A stretch of DNA of 64,000 bases from Prorocentrum cordatum (GCA_963575745.1 CAUYUJ010005005.1:1-64000); one strand, 5' to 3'; counted from the stretch's first letter, positions 31,480 to 41,392 are shown. Numbers and translations are program-made. The notes: generated by a model not told the origin, from the sequence alone.

Positions 31480-31873
31480 TGGCGATGTCGTGATTTGGCA
31501 GCTTCGACAATGTCGTCTGGAGGTTATGAGTACGTGCCGCCGTTGTGGCGAGGGCGTCAGCCTGACGATTGAACTCCTCCGCGATGGGCCCGATGAGCCC
31601 GAGGTCGATGCCCATGTCGCCCTGGTGGCTAGCGACTTTCTCGACGCGGAACATGTTGGGCTTGGCCATGACGCATCGGTGGATCTTTTCCCAGAGCTCC
31701 ACGTGCGTGCCCTGCGGTGGTGAGTGTCCGTCGATGATCCTTTGGAACCCATCAACCACCGCCTGGTTGTCCACGAAAACGTGTACGGGCCGTTCAGCAC
31801 ATGCCGTGAGGTGGACAATGGCGAGGGTCTCCGCAAGCTGTGCGTTCTTGCGTAATGCCGTGAACGCGTGCAC
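31480..31873 (-). CDS. Element C RNase H, C-terminal half, in a shifted frame
   Basis: This frame takes over where ORF2 breaks. RKNAQLAETLAIVHLTACAE gives the catalytic Glu, HVFVDNQAVVDGF the second Asp, VEKVASHQGD the His, and EEFNRQADALATTAA the final Asp. With YAATDGACTNQ in ORF2 (near 31955) the full catalytic set is present across the break near 31850. One missing base would explain the shift. The open frame continues to 31148, but the sequence loses protein character after about 31480. Confidence 0.8.
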
Positions 31874-34800
31874 TGTAGTTCATGCGGTGGTCGATGCCGT
31901 AGTAGACGCCGTAGCCCGCTCGTGCTAGCAATGGGATGGCTTGGTTGGTGCATGCACCGTCCGTGGCAGCGTAGACCCATGTCCAACCAGTGTCGTGGTC
32001 AAGGTAGGTGGTGTAGGAGTCCTGGGCTGAAGCCGCAGGATCTCCCTCAGGTGGGGGCCGCGGTATGGGCTGAGGTAGCGGGTCCCTCGCGAGGTCGGCC
32101 TGCAGGTCGAGGAGGGCTGGGTCTTCATCGAAGAGCCCGCAGTGTCTTGTGTGCGGCGGAAGACGGGCCCACTGCTCGTCACTGATGAGGGTGGTGAGAG
32201 GGACTCTTTCTCGGGCCCAGCACTTGCAGTCGCGAACAGTGTGCTCCTGAGTTTCCTCTTCCTCGTCGCAGTATCGGCAGATGGGGCTGGGGTCAGCGGA
32301 CGTGTTTGATCGGGATCGTCGCTGTTGGGTGTGGTCCCCGCCCGACAGGTAGTTTAGGAGGAGCGCCAGCTGCCATGCGTTGCATTTGGCTGCTCCTTTC
32401 GTTCGGGCGAGCCACGTGCTGGCGAAGAGGTCGAGGCCCTGTCTGACAGAGGCCAGGTGTCCAAGGTCATGACGCCGTGGCTTGATTTTTCTCAGAAAGG
32501 CTCTGCGTTGTGAGGCTCGCAGCATGTGAAGGAAGGCGTTTTGGGGTAGGTTCAGCCAACTGATCTGACAGCCCCAGTCGTCGTACATGATGCCAAATGT
32601 GGGCCAGGTCCAACGGAGCTGCTGAAGCGTCTGGACAAGTCGTCCGACAGGTCCTCCCCCGAAAAGGGTCTGGACATGGTGTTGGAGATCCCTGACGAGA
32701 CCGCAGAGAGTAGCGTCGCGGTTAACCTGTCGCCGCAGACACAGGAAGACTTCGCGCTGCATAATGGCGTCAATCTCCAGGGCGTGTCCTGGGACGCACA
32801 CGGCCATGAGAGTCCAAAACTCGACCCACCTGTTTCCCTTGGGGCGGATAGCCGCCTTAAGGGCATGGTTGTAGGCAGTTTTGACGGGGCCTGATGGGGC
32901 TTGAATGTCGGTGCCCGTGGTACAGACGCTGGCAGCAAGGGAACGGGCGTGCCGCGCCTTAATAAGCATCGGTGATGGGAGCTTGCCAATGCGCGGCAGG
33001 CGACTAGTCGCCCTGCGAACACGGGCGTCAGCGGCGGCCGTGAGGTTAAGCGCGGCTGGAGCCGGCGCTGCCTCGGCGTTGATGTAACTCCCGACGAGCT
33101 TGAAGGAGTCGACCACGCGTAAGGGCCGTTCCGCCAGAGTGAGCTGGGTAACGGCGGCGTGAAGCTCGTCGGTGAGCGCCCACCCCGCCACTTTGCCAGG
33201 GTGAATGCGTTGACCTGAAAATCGATCAAACTTGGCGGTTTCATCAAGAGATTTCTGCAACTCAGGCGCGGCGTGGGTAGTGGAGTTGCTGTCGTCAACA
33301 AAGGTAGTGCTGAGTGATCGCGGAACGTATCGATGCTGTCTCTTGGTCCACACACACATGAGCAGCTTAATGTCGTCCAGGGACCAAGAGCTTCCCTGGA
33401 GGTGACCGTTTGTCCTGGCCAGTTCCTTAGAGTACGCACCGTTCATGCGGATGTAGCGTTTGTGGCGACTGTAGAAGTTTCTGCGGACAGTAACGATGTC
33501 TTGGGGACACCCCGCGTGAAGCGCAAGGTTAAGGCAGATGTCCGTGATGAGGTAGTCGAAACACTTCTGTCGGTCCAGGGCAGCTCCAGCTAAGGGAAGG
33601 AGTAAGGCCCTGGCGTGCTCGATGCGCAGGGCAAGAGAGGTGCTGACGTCCCCAATGGTAGCTTTGGGGACAGCGCCAAAACTCGTGGCGTGGGTCCATC
33701 CTTTCCGCCAGTCCGTGAGGCTGCGGTAAGCTGGCGCTTCCCACGCATACATCCAAACGGAAAGCACCGAGAGAAGTCGTTGGTCCGTTGGGAGTTCGCC
33801 TCGGCCTTTTCGGAGGCACGGGTTTGGCACGTGGAGGAGGGGTTCTGGGATGGTGCCAGTGCGTTGCATAGCGCGTAGGACGCTGGCGAAGAGGCGAAGA
33901 ATGTCGTCGGGTAACTCCTTAGCCTCCTTAGTAGTCCAGCCGTCCAGTCCCCCCGCGCGGCGCGGTGAACGGGTGCGAATGAAGTGGATGAGTTGGTCGT
34001 CGGTGAGGTGGAAAGGGGTAGCTGGTGATGGCGTAGGCAGCTCTTGTCGGTACTCGTCGTAGAAGTCGGCCCACGTCGGCATGGCTTCGGCGTCATGTCC
34101 CGCACGTGCACGGTACCTGCCCAAGATGGGCTCCCAGGTGTCGACCATGAGCTTAAGCATGTCCTTGGTGTTAGCAACAATGGCGTTGGCAGGGAGGATG
34201 TCGGGGACTTGCGCAGGTGGTGGTTCACGAGTGTGGTCTTCGTCGCTGTCCGCGTCGGGCGAACTACCGTCGCTGGGGCTGAAGCCGCCAGCTTCGGTGT
34301 CAGCATCGCTGTCATCCGTGCTAGCTTCGTCAGGTTTAAAGGCGTTGGTGTCGCAGTGGAGTTGCGTATCGTCAGGTGTGGTAGGCGTGCGGAGATACGC
34401 CGTGGGCGAGCTGTCAGCAGCCCGTGCGTATATGGCCGCCTTTCGCCCGCTTGGCTCGCGGACGCCCTCAGCCCATATCTTGATGCGTTCAGCTTTGGCA
34501 CGGTTCGCACGTCGCGCCAGCTCCAAGTCGAGGTGTTTGATCAAAACGTCAAGGTGCTCTCCGTGAGGTGCTGGCTCGTCGGGGGTCCAGGCCTCGGGGG
34601 AGTCTAGGAGAACCGTGGGGCGCAGCTTGTGGCATAGGAGGCGGGCCGCGGTCCACGTGCAGTCGATGCGCTGCGCGAGGTACGGCGGGATGGCACGGCA
34701 ATCTAAATGATGGTGCTGTCCGATGAAACGAAGCTCACAGAGTTGCCGATGGAGCTTGCGCAGTCGGTTCATGTGTATCGTGGAAGCTCCGAAGGTGGGG

Positions 34801-36755
34801 AAGGCGCGGGGGACAACTGGTCGCTCTTCGAACGTGGGCGTGAGCCCGTGCATGGTGGGGGGCTTCTTTTTTGGGTGGTCGGGCGGTGGAGGTGGCAGGT
34901 CGCGCAGACGGGTGAGATGGTACTCATGACTGGCCTCGTTAGCCAGGGCGAACATGCGCTCCACGTCGTCGCGTGTGTCGGCCTGTTCCATGCGGTCCTG
35001 ATATCGCCCAGCGATGAGGGTCCCAAGTGCCTGCAGCTCGTGACCCTCATGAGCTCCATCGTCGGGAGGGTAGGGCGTGGGGGCAAGAAGACGTCGGGCC
35101 GTATGGTCGAGGCGACTGAGGTCTAGCGTGACCTGCAGGCCAACATGAGACTTCGCTGGCAAGTCGCGGAGGTAGCAGAAGTCGGTGACAAGGGATCGCG
35201 CCGCTTGGTTGGCAATGATATAATCGATGCGCGAAGTGCGGGGGCACTTGGTGACGCGGTCCCAGTCAGGGATATTGCCGTATGTGTGCATGGTGTGGTC
35301 TGGTGTGCCCTCAGCAACGTTGAACCATCCGTGCTGCAACATGTGCAGAAGGTGTGGATTGTCGTCGATGTTCGCATTGGCGTCCATGCAGATGAAGTGG
35401 GGGGCTGAGCCGACCCTAGCGGCGGCGCAGTCAGCGAGCCGAAAAAGAGCTGTGCTGTCTCCTCCAGCAATCCCGTAGAGGCTCGCTATGTAGATCCCCG
35501 CGGGCCCATGGTTGTTTCGTCGCCGCCTGCGGCGGTGTTGAGTGCAGAGCGGGAGAAAGACCTCGTGCCATCTTTTCTTGGCCTTGAGGGCGACGATACA
35601 GGGCGCATTGTCTTCGACAGTGGAGTCGACAATGGCATCCTTAGAGAGGATGGCGACCCCTCCCGAGGCGCCAGTGTTGCCCACTACGGTGTGGTCTGTG
35701 CCGCCGTGGGCAGCTCTGCGCTGGGCTCGCGCCAGATCAAGGTCAGGTCCAAGACTGGCGTGGTATCCTCCGTGGAGTGGATTGGCGGCGCTGGTAGCTA
35801 TGGCTTGTCTAGTCGGCTTGGCATGTCGGGTCTCCTGCAGTGCTATGACTGCGGCGTTGTGGTCGACACCAAGGGCGGTGATGGTTGGCCAATTCGCTGA
35901 GAGACTGGTGATGTTAAGGCTGACGAGGTGTATGGAGCGACCTGGCCCGTCTCCATCGGTGGAACTGGGGTTTGCACGCCCCGCACGGTGAAGATCAGCC
36001 TGACCCTCGCCCAGGTAGGAGGCTTGGCCACAGTAGGAGCTCATGGCGTTCCTATGGATTAGCTTGACCGGGGCTGAAGCCGCCGTCAGGCCAGAAGTAT
36101 AGGCGGGACACGGTCGGCACTGCGCCAGGGGGGGTTCATAAACGTCAGTAAAAATGTCACAAAAAATCCTCCTCACTCCAGTACCGTAGGGGACGAGGGG
36201 AGGAGAGGTGAGACGGCAGCAGAGGGAGAGGGAGGCGACTCCTCGATCCGTCCTGCCGAACACAAAAGCAAAAGCGAACCAGCGTCGGCGGCTAGGCGCG
36301 GCAGCGGCACAACGCACGCGCATATACTGCGCACGCGACACCGCTGGTCCGTCCTGCGGTGGCGCGCCCGCCCCGTCAGTATCTCGATGAGCAGCATCTG
36401 GTGGAACAGCTCCAGCAGCACGGTCGGAGGCCTGGCGCTGGGCCTCGTCCATGCCCGCTGCCGTGAGGCCCACGTTGCGGACAGGGCTGATTCCCCGCGG
36501 GGCCGCCGCTGCCGCGGCAGCAGCTGAGGTGGCGGGGGCTCCGCCCCGACTCTGAGGTGAGAGCGGTGAGCCACCGCCGAATCCCGCCACAAGGTTCTTG
36601 ACACGGTACTTGTTCTTGAACGGGTCGAAGGTTGGCGCCTCGTCGATGGGGACGATCACGCGGGTGGGCAGCGGCGGCTCGTGGTCCGTGGACGGCGTCG
36701 GCTCGAGGTCGACCTGGCTAGGGTCGATGACGCTGGCTCCGAAGCGTGGCACCAC
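31794..36755 (-). CDS. Element C ORF2: AP endonuclease, reverse transcriptase, zinc knuckle, RNase H start
   Basis: A 1,653-codon frame. Residues 1-260 are low-complexity. The endonuclease runs about 275-560: VSLNITSL, VIALQETRHA, ASGGVAILS, FICMDANANIDD, TSRIDYIIAN and AKSHVGL. The RT core includes RRAGGLDGWTTKEA, GAALDRQKCFDYLITD (motif A Asp), NGHLQGSSWSL (motif B) and STTFVDDSNS (FVDD active site). A knuckle follows: CRYCDEEEETQEHTVRDC. RNase H begins at WVYAATDGACTNQ and is cut by a frameshift near 31850. All catalytic residues are present, so apart from that break the protein looks functional. It overlaps the upstream ORF by about 38 bases. The frame begins without an ATG, so the true start is unknown. 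Confidence 0.92.
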   Translation of the reverse strand: MVPRFGASVIDPSQVDLEPTPSTDHEPPLPTRVIVPIDEAPTFDPFKNKYRVKNLVAGFGGGSPLSPQSRGGAPATSAAAAAAAAPRGISPVRNVGLTAAGMDEAQRQASDRAAGAVPPDAAHRDTDGAGAPPQDGPAVSRAQYMRVRCAAAAPSRRRWFAFAFVFGRTDRGVASLSLCCRLTSPPLVPYGTGVRRIFCDIFTDVYEPPLAQCRPCPAYTSGLTAASAPVKLIHRNAMSSYCGQASYLGEGQADLHRAGRANPSSTDGDGPGRSIHLVSLNITSLSANWPTITALGVDHNAAVIALQETRHAKPTRQAIATSAANPLHGGYHASLGPDLDLARAQRRAAHGGTDHTVVGNTGASGGVAILSKDAIVDSTVEDNAPCIVALKAKKRWHEVFLPLCTQHRRRRRRNNHGPAGIYIASLYGIAGGDSTALFRLADCAAARVGSAPHFICMDANANIDDNPHLLHMLQHGWFNVAEGTPDHTMHTYGNIPDWDRVTKCPRTSRIDYIIANQAARSLVTDFCYLRDLPAKSHVGLQVTLDLSRLDHTARRLLAPTPYPPDDGAHEGHELQALGTLIAGRYQDRMEQADTRDDVERMFALANEASHEYHLTRLRDLPPPPPDHPKKKPPTMHGLTPTFEERPVVPRAFPTFGASTIHMNRLRKLHRQLCELRFIGQHHHLDCRAIPPYLAQRIDCTWTAARLLCHKLRPTVLLDSPEAWTPDEPAPHGEHLDVLIKHLDLELARRANRAKAERIKIWAEGVREPSGRKAAIYARAADSSPTAYLRTPTTPDDTQLHCDTNAFKPDEASTDDSDADTEAGGFSPSDGSSPDADSDEDHTREPPPAQVPDILPANAIVANTKDMLKLMVDTWEPILGRYRARAGHDAEAMPTWADFYDEYRQELPTPSPATPFHLTDDQLIHFIRTRSPRRAGGLDGWTTKEAKELPDDILRLFASVLRAMQRTGTIPEPLLHVPNPCLRKGRGELPTDQRLLSVLSVWMYAWEAPAYRSLTDWRKGWTHATSFGAVPKATIGDVSTSLALRIEHARALLLPLAGAALDRQKCFDYLITDICLNLALHAGCPQDIVTVRRNFYSRHKRYIRMNGAYSKELARTNGHLQGSSWSLDDIKLLMCVWTKRQHRYVPRSLSTTFVDDSNSTTHAAPELQKSLDETAKFDRFSGQRIHPGKVAGWALTDELHAAVTQLTLAERPLRVVDSFKLVGSYINAEAAPAPAALNLTAAADARVRRATSRLPRIGKLPSPMLIKARHARSLAASVCTTGTDIQAPSGPVKTAYNHALKAAIRPKGNRWVEFWTLMAVCVPGHALEIDAIMQREVFLCLRRQVNRDATLCGLVRDLQHHVQTLFGGGPVGRLVQTLQQLRWTWPTFGIMYDDWGCQISWLNLPQNAFLHMLRASQRRAFLRKIKPRRHDLGHLASVRQGLDLFASTWLARTKGAAKCNAWQLALLLNYLSGGDHTQQRRSRSNTSADPSPICRYCDEEEETQEHTVRDCKCWARERVPLTTLISDEQWARLPPHTRHCGLFDEDPALLDLQADLARDPLPQPIPRPPPEGDPAASAQDSYTTYLDHDTGWTWVYAATDGACTNQAIPLLARAGYGVYYGIDHRMNYSARVHGITQERTACGDPRHCPPHGMC
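32019..32041 (-). repeat. Hairpin family member 3
   Basis: GTCCTGGGC-TGAA-GCCGCAGGAT, located within the ORF2 segment between RT and RNase H. Confidence 0.7.
34267..34297 (-). repeat. Hairpin family member 4
   Basis: CCGTCGCTGGGGC-TGAA-GCCGCCAGCTTCGG. It falls in the acidic linker of ORF2 before the RT core, read as GGFSP. Confidence 0.75.
36063..36090 (-). repeat. Hairpin family member 5
   Basis: CTTGACCGGGGC-TGAA-GCCGCCGTCAGG. It falls just upstream of the endonuclease domain, read as AASAP. Confidence 0.75.
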
Positions 36756-38232
36756 TTCGGGGGGTCGGGCATCGGCCTGAGTCTCGCGCGGCGGCGAGCT
36801 CGTGGAGCTCCCTGGGCCTTGCGTGAACTGTGGCGGCTGCAGGTCCTGCTGCGCGGGACGCGCCCGCCCGTGTGGCGGTCGCGTGGCGAGGTCGCCTGGG
36901 CATTAGCGCGCTCGGAATCCGCCCTGCTCGGGGATCGGATCGGCGCCGCGCAGGGTGATGGGCTGGTCTGGCGAGAGGCGCTTGTGCCGCCCTCCGCCGT
37001 GGCTGTGGCCTGGTCAGGGTCGACAGCGTCGGGGCGGGGGCTGACGTGGTGGGCGCTTCCCTCGCTGTGCCGCGGGGAGGCGCTGTGATGCGCCTGAATG
37101 TGCGTGAGGACGAGCGGGGTAAGCGGCTGCCTCTCCCGCTCAGGTGGGGCAGGTTTTTCCTGGGCAGGGCGCAGTGCTGCAGCCACGTTTGGCGGGGGCG
37201 TGTGCTGGCGCGGTTGCCAAGCGCGCACGTTCGCATCACGCCATCCTTCGGGGCGCCAGCCCTGCCACGGTTTGTTGCAGCCCCCTGGGCTGAAGCCGCA
37301 GGGGTTATCACTGCGGGCTGGTTGCTGGAGGTGCCATCATGTCGGCCTGAGTAAAGGCCCCAGGCGCGCGTGGACCCTGGCACTGGCGAGGTGGCCCTTG
37401 GGAGGGCCTGCACGGGTGCACGCGGGTAGCCGATGACCGCTGGGGGTACCCTGGCGTGGGGGGCGTGGCCGTAGCTGGAGGCGGCTGCTCCAGCAGCCGC
37501 GGGCCTGGCACCTATGGGGCCACGGTAGTAGGCGGCAACCCCGTCGTAGGCCGTGTTTCCGCCTGTCGGGACTCGCGCGGGGGAGCGGTAGCGTGGCGTG
37601 CCCTGCTGTCCTGCGTCACGTTGGTCCCGCTGCTGAATGCGCTGCTGGTGCTGTTGGTGTCGCTGCCAGTCGGCTCTCGAGAGGGGACGGGTGTCGGGGA
37701 GGATGGTGTGCACGTCGGGCCGCTGCCAGCCCCGATAGACGTGCTCGAAGGCGTGGTCAGGGTAGGTCCCCCCTACGGGTGAGTATCGCCGCACATGCTC
37801 CATGTAGTCGATGTTCTGCGGCTCGGAGATCGCCGTGATGTTGACGGCTCGCTGGTGCGCTGGTCCATAAAGGCAGAAACTACCACGGTTGCTGCGGTCG
37901 TGGTTTAGCTCGGCTTCGGTCGTGGCACGGCTCACCATGGCGTCGCAGAGTCGCATGTCGTAGTCGAGGGCTTGAGGCCCAGGACCACCCTCGGCGTCCC
38001 AGTACAGTACCACGTCTCGCCAGCGGGTGCGGGTAGTGTGGATGCGCTCGGCGATCGACTCGCAGACGGTCCTGACCGTGACACGATCTCTGTACATGTT
38101 GGTGATGGCTAGGGAGTAGGATCGGCGGACCGTCTTGTTGAAGGTGAATTCCTCCTTGAGGACCTGGTGGGGACTGAAGAGCACGTAGCCTTCCCTCCAA
38201 AGCGGTTGGTCGGGGAAAGGTTCTTCGGGCAT
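36718..38232 (-). CDS. Element C upstream ORF: unknown domain with Pro/Ala/Arg-rich tail
   Basis: The first 190 residues look globular: GYVLFSPHQVLKEEFTFNKT, AITNMYRDRVTVRTVCESIA, TRWRDVVLYWDAEGGPG, then NIDYMEHVRRYSP and EHVYRGWQRPDVHTI. The rest is Gln-, Pro-, Ala- and Arg-rich and probably disordered. The ORF ends 38 bases inside ORF2, which suggests translational coupling or one former polyprotein. No family recognised. Upstream it continues, after a frame change near 38240, the Cys-rich ORF. Confidence 0.55.
   Translation of the reverse strand: MPEEPFPDQPLWREGYVLFSPHQVLKEEFTFNKTVRRSYSLAITNMYRDRVTVRTVCESIAERIHTTRTRWRDVVLYWDAEGGPGPQALDYDMRLCDAMVSRATTEAELNHDRSNRGSFCLYGPAHQRAVNITAISEPQNIDYMEHVRRYSPVGGTYPDHAFEHVYRGWQRPDVHTILPDTRPLSRADWQRHQQHQQRIQQRDQRDAGQQGTPRYRSPARVPTGGNTAYDGVAAYYRGPIGARPAAAGAAASSYGHAPHARVPPAVIGYPRAPVQALPRATSPVPGSTRAWGLYSGRHDGTSSNQPAVITPAASAQGAATNRGRAGAPKDGVMRTCALGNRASTRPRQTWLQHCALPRKNLPHLSGRGSRLPRSSSRTFRRITAPPRGTAREAPTTSAPAPTLSTLTRPQPRRRAAQAPLARPAHHPARRRSDPRAGRIPSALMPRRPRHATATRAGASRAAGPAAATVHARPRELHELAAARDSGRCPTPRSGATLRSQRHRP
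37282..37304 (-). repeat. Hairpin family member 6
   Basis: CCCCTGGGC-TGAA-GCCGCAGGGG, a nearly perfect stem. Confidence 0.75.
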
Positions 38233-38239
38233 CCCCGTT

Positions 38240-39480
38240 CCTGTGAATCCAGGTGGCCGCCTTGTGCCGTCAGGCAGTCCCTGCCTGGGGACGCGCCGCG
38301 GCTGCGGTGGGAAGTACCATTGACCCTGTAGCCTGCTTGCCCTGGTTGTGGAGGTTCCCCCCCGGGGCCTGAAGGCGCTCGGGGGGGTTCCTTAAGGTCG
38401 TGGAGGGCTGGCGCGTTGCCGAATTGGCGGGCAAGGATGTGCGGCGGCATCCCCGTGGCACGGACGTCGAGCAGGTTGTGTGGCCTGGGGGGATGGGGGC
38501 ACCTGCTGGACAGGCAGCATGTGTCGGAGTCCCTGTTGTTGGTGCTGTATGCACACGTCCAACTGTTGCACGAGTAATCCGTGGACCAGTCCATGAGTGT
38601 ACGCAGTCCGCTGCGGCCGCAGTCTGGGCACGTTGGTTGGCCCGAGGTGCCGAGCTGCGTGTTGCGGCGAGCCGCGCAGTACTGACAGCATTGGAATCGA
38701 CACTGAAGGCAGGACCAGCGTCCTGGTAAAGGTGGGAGCGCATGCTCATTTGTGCCTGGGTCGTCTGGGTGAGGTCGCGGGCGATCCCACAAGGGCCAGA
38801 CGTTAGCAAACCAGGATTGGCCTGTAGTGCGGACAACCTCGGCGGGGAGGCGAGCGTCCTCGGCATGGCACCTGATCCACTGGGGCCCCATGTCCGCTGG
38901 TACCATGACGGTGCGCCAGGTGTCGTCCGCTTTGACGTGGACTTGGGGCGGTGCCCAGAGCTTAGTAGTGGTGTCGCCGTGGTCGTGGTGGAGGATGACC
39001 CAGCCGTCCCGCCCCGCCACCGCAGGGTCAATAACGCGGTGGCCCATGACTGTCGTCCCCCACGGTAAGTCGGCACCGTCGTGATGATCACCAGGGTCAA
39101 GCCAGACCTCGATGCCAGGGGCATTGACACGGGTCCGCACATCACGGACGTGGTAGGCGAGGACGTGGTAGGCAGTCGGCTCCTCTTCCGTCACAATGTG
39201 CTCCACGTCTCGATGCCACTGTTGTCTGAGGTGGAGTTCCCGCCACTCTGTCGTGACGAGCGAGAGGCAGATCGCCGTGGGCGGGCACGGCCTCGGGCGA
39301 GGGCGGCAGCCGCGCTGATGAGGGAAGGCGTACGGCGTTCGTCGGCTCCTGATGACGTCGATGAGCGGTCTGGACTGTGCGCCAGGGCTGTGCCTGACTT
39401 GTACGTGCGTGGTGGCCCGACGCGGCCCCAGGGCTGGAGCCGCTGGGGCGCGACCCGCGTGCGTCAGGGTGCCCCCGCAC
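38240..39480 (-). CDS. Element C Cys-rich ORF with zinc-ribbon-like pairs
   Basis: Within an open frame of 38109-39839, the protein-like part runs about 39270-38400. After TEWRELHLRQQWHRDVEHIV and GIEVWLDPGDHHDGADLPWG comes a dense Cys cluster: WSCLQCRFQCCQYCAARR, PTCPDCGRSGL, DYSCNSWTCAY and CCLSSRC. The CxxC pairs suggest zinc binding. The function is unknown; nucleic-acid binding is a guess from position in a retroelement. The 5' and 3' thirds of the open frame are in the wrong frame relative to neighbouring protein-like segments, so frameshifts at about 39350-39480 and 38240 are likely. Confidence 0.55.
38357..38386 (-). repeat. Hairpin family member 7 (variant core)
   Basis: CCCCCCGGGGCC-TGAA-GGCGCTCGGGGGG. 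The closing pairs are GCC/GGC instead of GGC/GCC, a compensated swap. Confidence 0.7.
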
Positions 39481-40538
39481 GGGGACAGCTTGCAAGCCAG
39501 TGTACACCAGGTCGATGAGTGGTTTCGGGTCCAGCTGGAGCATGTGAAGCGAGACACGTGGGCGGGGCTGGTTAGGGTCATCCCTGGTGGCTGCTTCCGT
39601 GTCGTAGTGCTGTTTGGCCCATACTCGCGCTGCCTCTGGCGAGTATAGTGCCTGCGGCGGTGGCCACGCTGCCGCGATGGCTGGTCTGCGCCTGGTGCGA
39701 GCTTCCTGGTCGTGAGCTTCAGCCGCCTCACGGAGATCTGGATGATCGTAGCCAGCGATGTGAAGGGCGTGCGCGCAGTCGCCCATGCCATAGGCGTGTG
39801 GTAGGGCACGGCACCTGGAAGCAGCTTCTGCGGGGGCACACCAGTCCATGCGGATGAGGAGGCTCAGGACCCGAGGGTAAATGAGGCGCGCTCCGTGGGC
39901 CTCCCCTTTCACGTAGTTGTGCCTGGTTTCCCCGCGCGGTGGTTGGGTGGCCTCGCACATCCAGAGTGCGATGGGTCCCCACGCGAGGGTGTCATCTTCA
40001 AGACTGTAAGGCGGGTGGGGCGGCATTGCGTACCACGCGGCCAGCGAAGGGTGCACGCTCGCGTACGTGCGGCCAACGTCGGTGCCAGTTCGGCCCTTCG
40101 CTTCACGGCGGGGACCTGGCAAGAGGTGCCCTCACTGGCAGCAAGACGGGCCGCAAGGTCGCCGCGGGTCCCATGCCAGAAGACAGTGGGCGCGTCGGTG
40201 GTGGGTTGGCGGAGGTCCCACGTGAGGTATGGGAAGATTGTCTCGCCTGAGTTCCCGCCCGAGTCTTCCAGCACCCAAGTGAGGCGGTTCGGTGGCCTCT
40301 GCATGATGTCCGTCCACGGCCCCAGCGCTTGGAGTGTTGGATCATGGGTAAATCGAGGATGGTCGTGGAGTCGCAGAGCGTCTTTGATGTCCTCTGTAGA
40401 CACGCCACTGTTACCTAGCGCAAAGCCGTTTTGATACAGGGCGTTGAGTATGCTCTTCGGCGGCACGGGGACCGCTGGGTCGCGCTGGATAGTGTTGCGT
40501 AAGTTGCGTGTCGGTGGCTTGAGGGCTGTGTAAGGCAT
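39400..40538 (-). CDS. Element C ORF with a possible ADP-ribosyltransferase (PARP)-like HGT motif
   Basis: Two frames join near 40110. The first (to 40538) reads LNALYQNGFALGNSGVSTED, then LTWVLEDSGGNSGETIFPYL, then APTVFWHGTRGDLAARLAAS. The second (39142-40122) continues TDVGRTYASVHPSLAAWYAM and GPIALWMCEATQPPRG. The order FWHGT...(spacer)...TYAS...AAWYA...alwmcE resembles the PARP-type ART core, where a His, a Tyr and a Glu-like residue line the NAD pocket. Sequence similarity is short and I could not search profiles, so this is a hypothesis. The remaining 150 residues (RVLSLLIRMDWCAP, GMGDCAHALHIAGYDHPDLR) are unrecognised. Confidence 0.4.
39426..39448 (-). repeat. Hairpin family member 8
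   Basis: CCCCAGGGC-TGGA-GCCGCTGGGG, a perfect six-pair outer arm. Confidence 0.75.
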
Positions 40539-41323
40539 ACCAGGGCCTGAAGGCGCCTGGGGCCTGTCGGGTGATGCATAGCGTGCTCGCCGTCGTGTGG
40601 TTGGGTGTCCGCGTCGGGGGAGGAACCACGAGCGTCAGCATGTCGGAAGATGGACCACGGGCTATCGTGGGTGCGCTCACGCGTTTCCCTTGCCTCGGTG
40701 TCGCTGCCGTGTGCTGTGGCATCCTCGTTAGTCGGTAGGTTACCGAATGCCGCGCCGCTCTTGGAGCCGTCTCGTGGAGACGGGCTGGTCGATCTTGGTG
40801 TGACAGACGAGGCTCGCGATACGGCGGCAGTGACTTCGACGATGGCGGCGGTGGTGGCGGTAGTGACTTCGGCGACTGCGGCGGCAACTGCTGCGGCGTA
40901 GTGTTCCTGCAGCAGCGGATGTCGGAGTGCGTGCACATGCTGGTCGTCGTGTTCGTCGGCGAGCGTGCACGGCATTTTGCATGCGGCCTCATCACGCGGC
41001 CTCCTGCTCGGTTGGCAACAGCGGAGGCACCACTGGGCTGTGGATGAGTCCAGGGCCCGCGCACAGATGCGGGCTCCTACGTGTCCGACAGCTCCCTGGG
41101 CAAGAAGTTTGGCACCGACGAGTAGAAGACCACACACGACTCCCCCCGTGGCAATAGCCCCTAGCTTGCCGCTGGCCCATTTCAGGACACCCCCGAGGCC
41201 GACCCCGACTGCGGTGGCTCCGCCCGAGACGCTATCTCTGAGTTTGACGCTGGTCCATTTGAGAGTGGCCCACACTGTGGACGTGACGTTGTATGTCGTT
41301 GTGCGTCGGGATGTGGTGGGCAC
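40415..41323 (-). CDS. Element C ORF with hydrophobic Gly/Val segments and Cys/His-rich patch
   Basis: The 302-codon frame begins TYNVTSTVWATLKWTSVK. It contains a long Gly/Ala/Val/Leu stretch (GATAVGVGLGGVLKWA, then GGVVCGLLLVGAKLLAQGA) that could form one or two membrane helices. A Cys/His-rich region follows (WCLRCCQPSRR, CKMPCTLADEHDDQHVHALR) and then an Ala/Thr-rich helix. No family recognised. A basic stretch RQRRRRK lies just upstream. It is unusual for a LINE to encode such hydrophobic segments; see the neighbouring ORFs. Confidence 0.45.
   Translation of the reverse strand: MPTTSRRTTTYNVTSTVWATLKWTSVKLRDSVSGGATAVGVGLGGVLKWASGKLGAIATGGVVCGLLLVGAKLLAQGAVGHVGARICARALDSSTAQWCLRCCQPSRRPRDEAACKMPCTLADEHDDQHVHALRHPLLQEHYAAAVAAAVAEVTTATTAAIVEVTAAVSRASSVTPRSTSPSPRDGSKSGAAFGNLPTNEDATAHGSDTEARETRERTHDSPWSIFRHADARGSSPDADTQPHDGEHAMHHPTGPRRLQALVCLTQPSSHRHATYATLSSATQRSPCRRRAYSTPCIKTALR
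40540..40560 (-). repeat. Hairpin family member 9 (variant core)
   Basis: CCAGGGCC-TGAA-GGCGCCTGG, with the swapped core of member 7. Confidence 0.7.
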
Positions 41324-41392
41324 CGATGGGCCTGGTGCCGTCGCTTTGCGTCGTCGTCGTTGTCGGTAGCTGGGGTCTCGGCTCGGTGTCGG

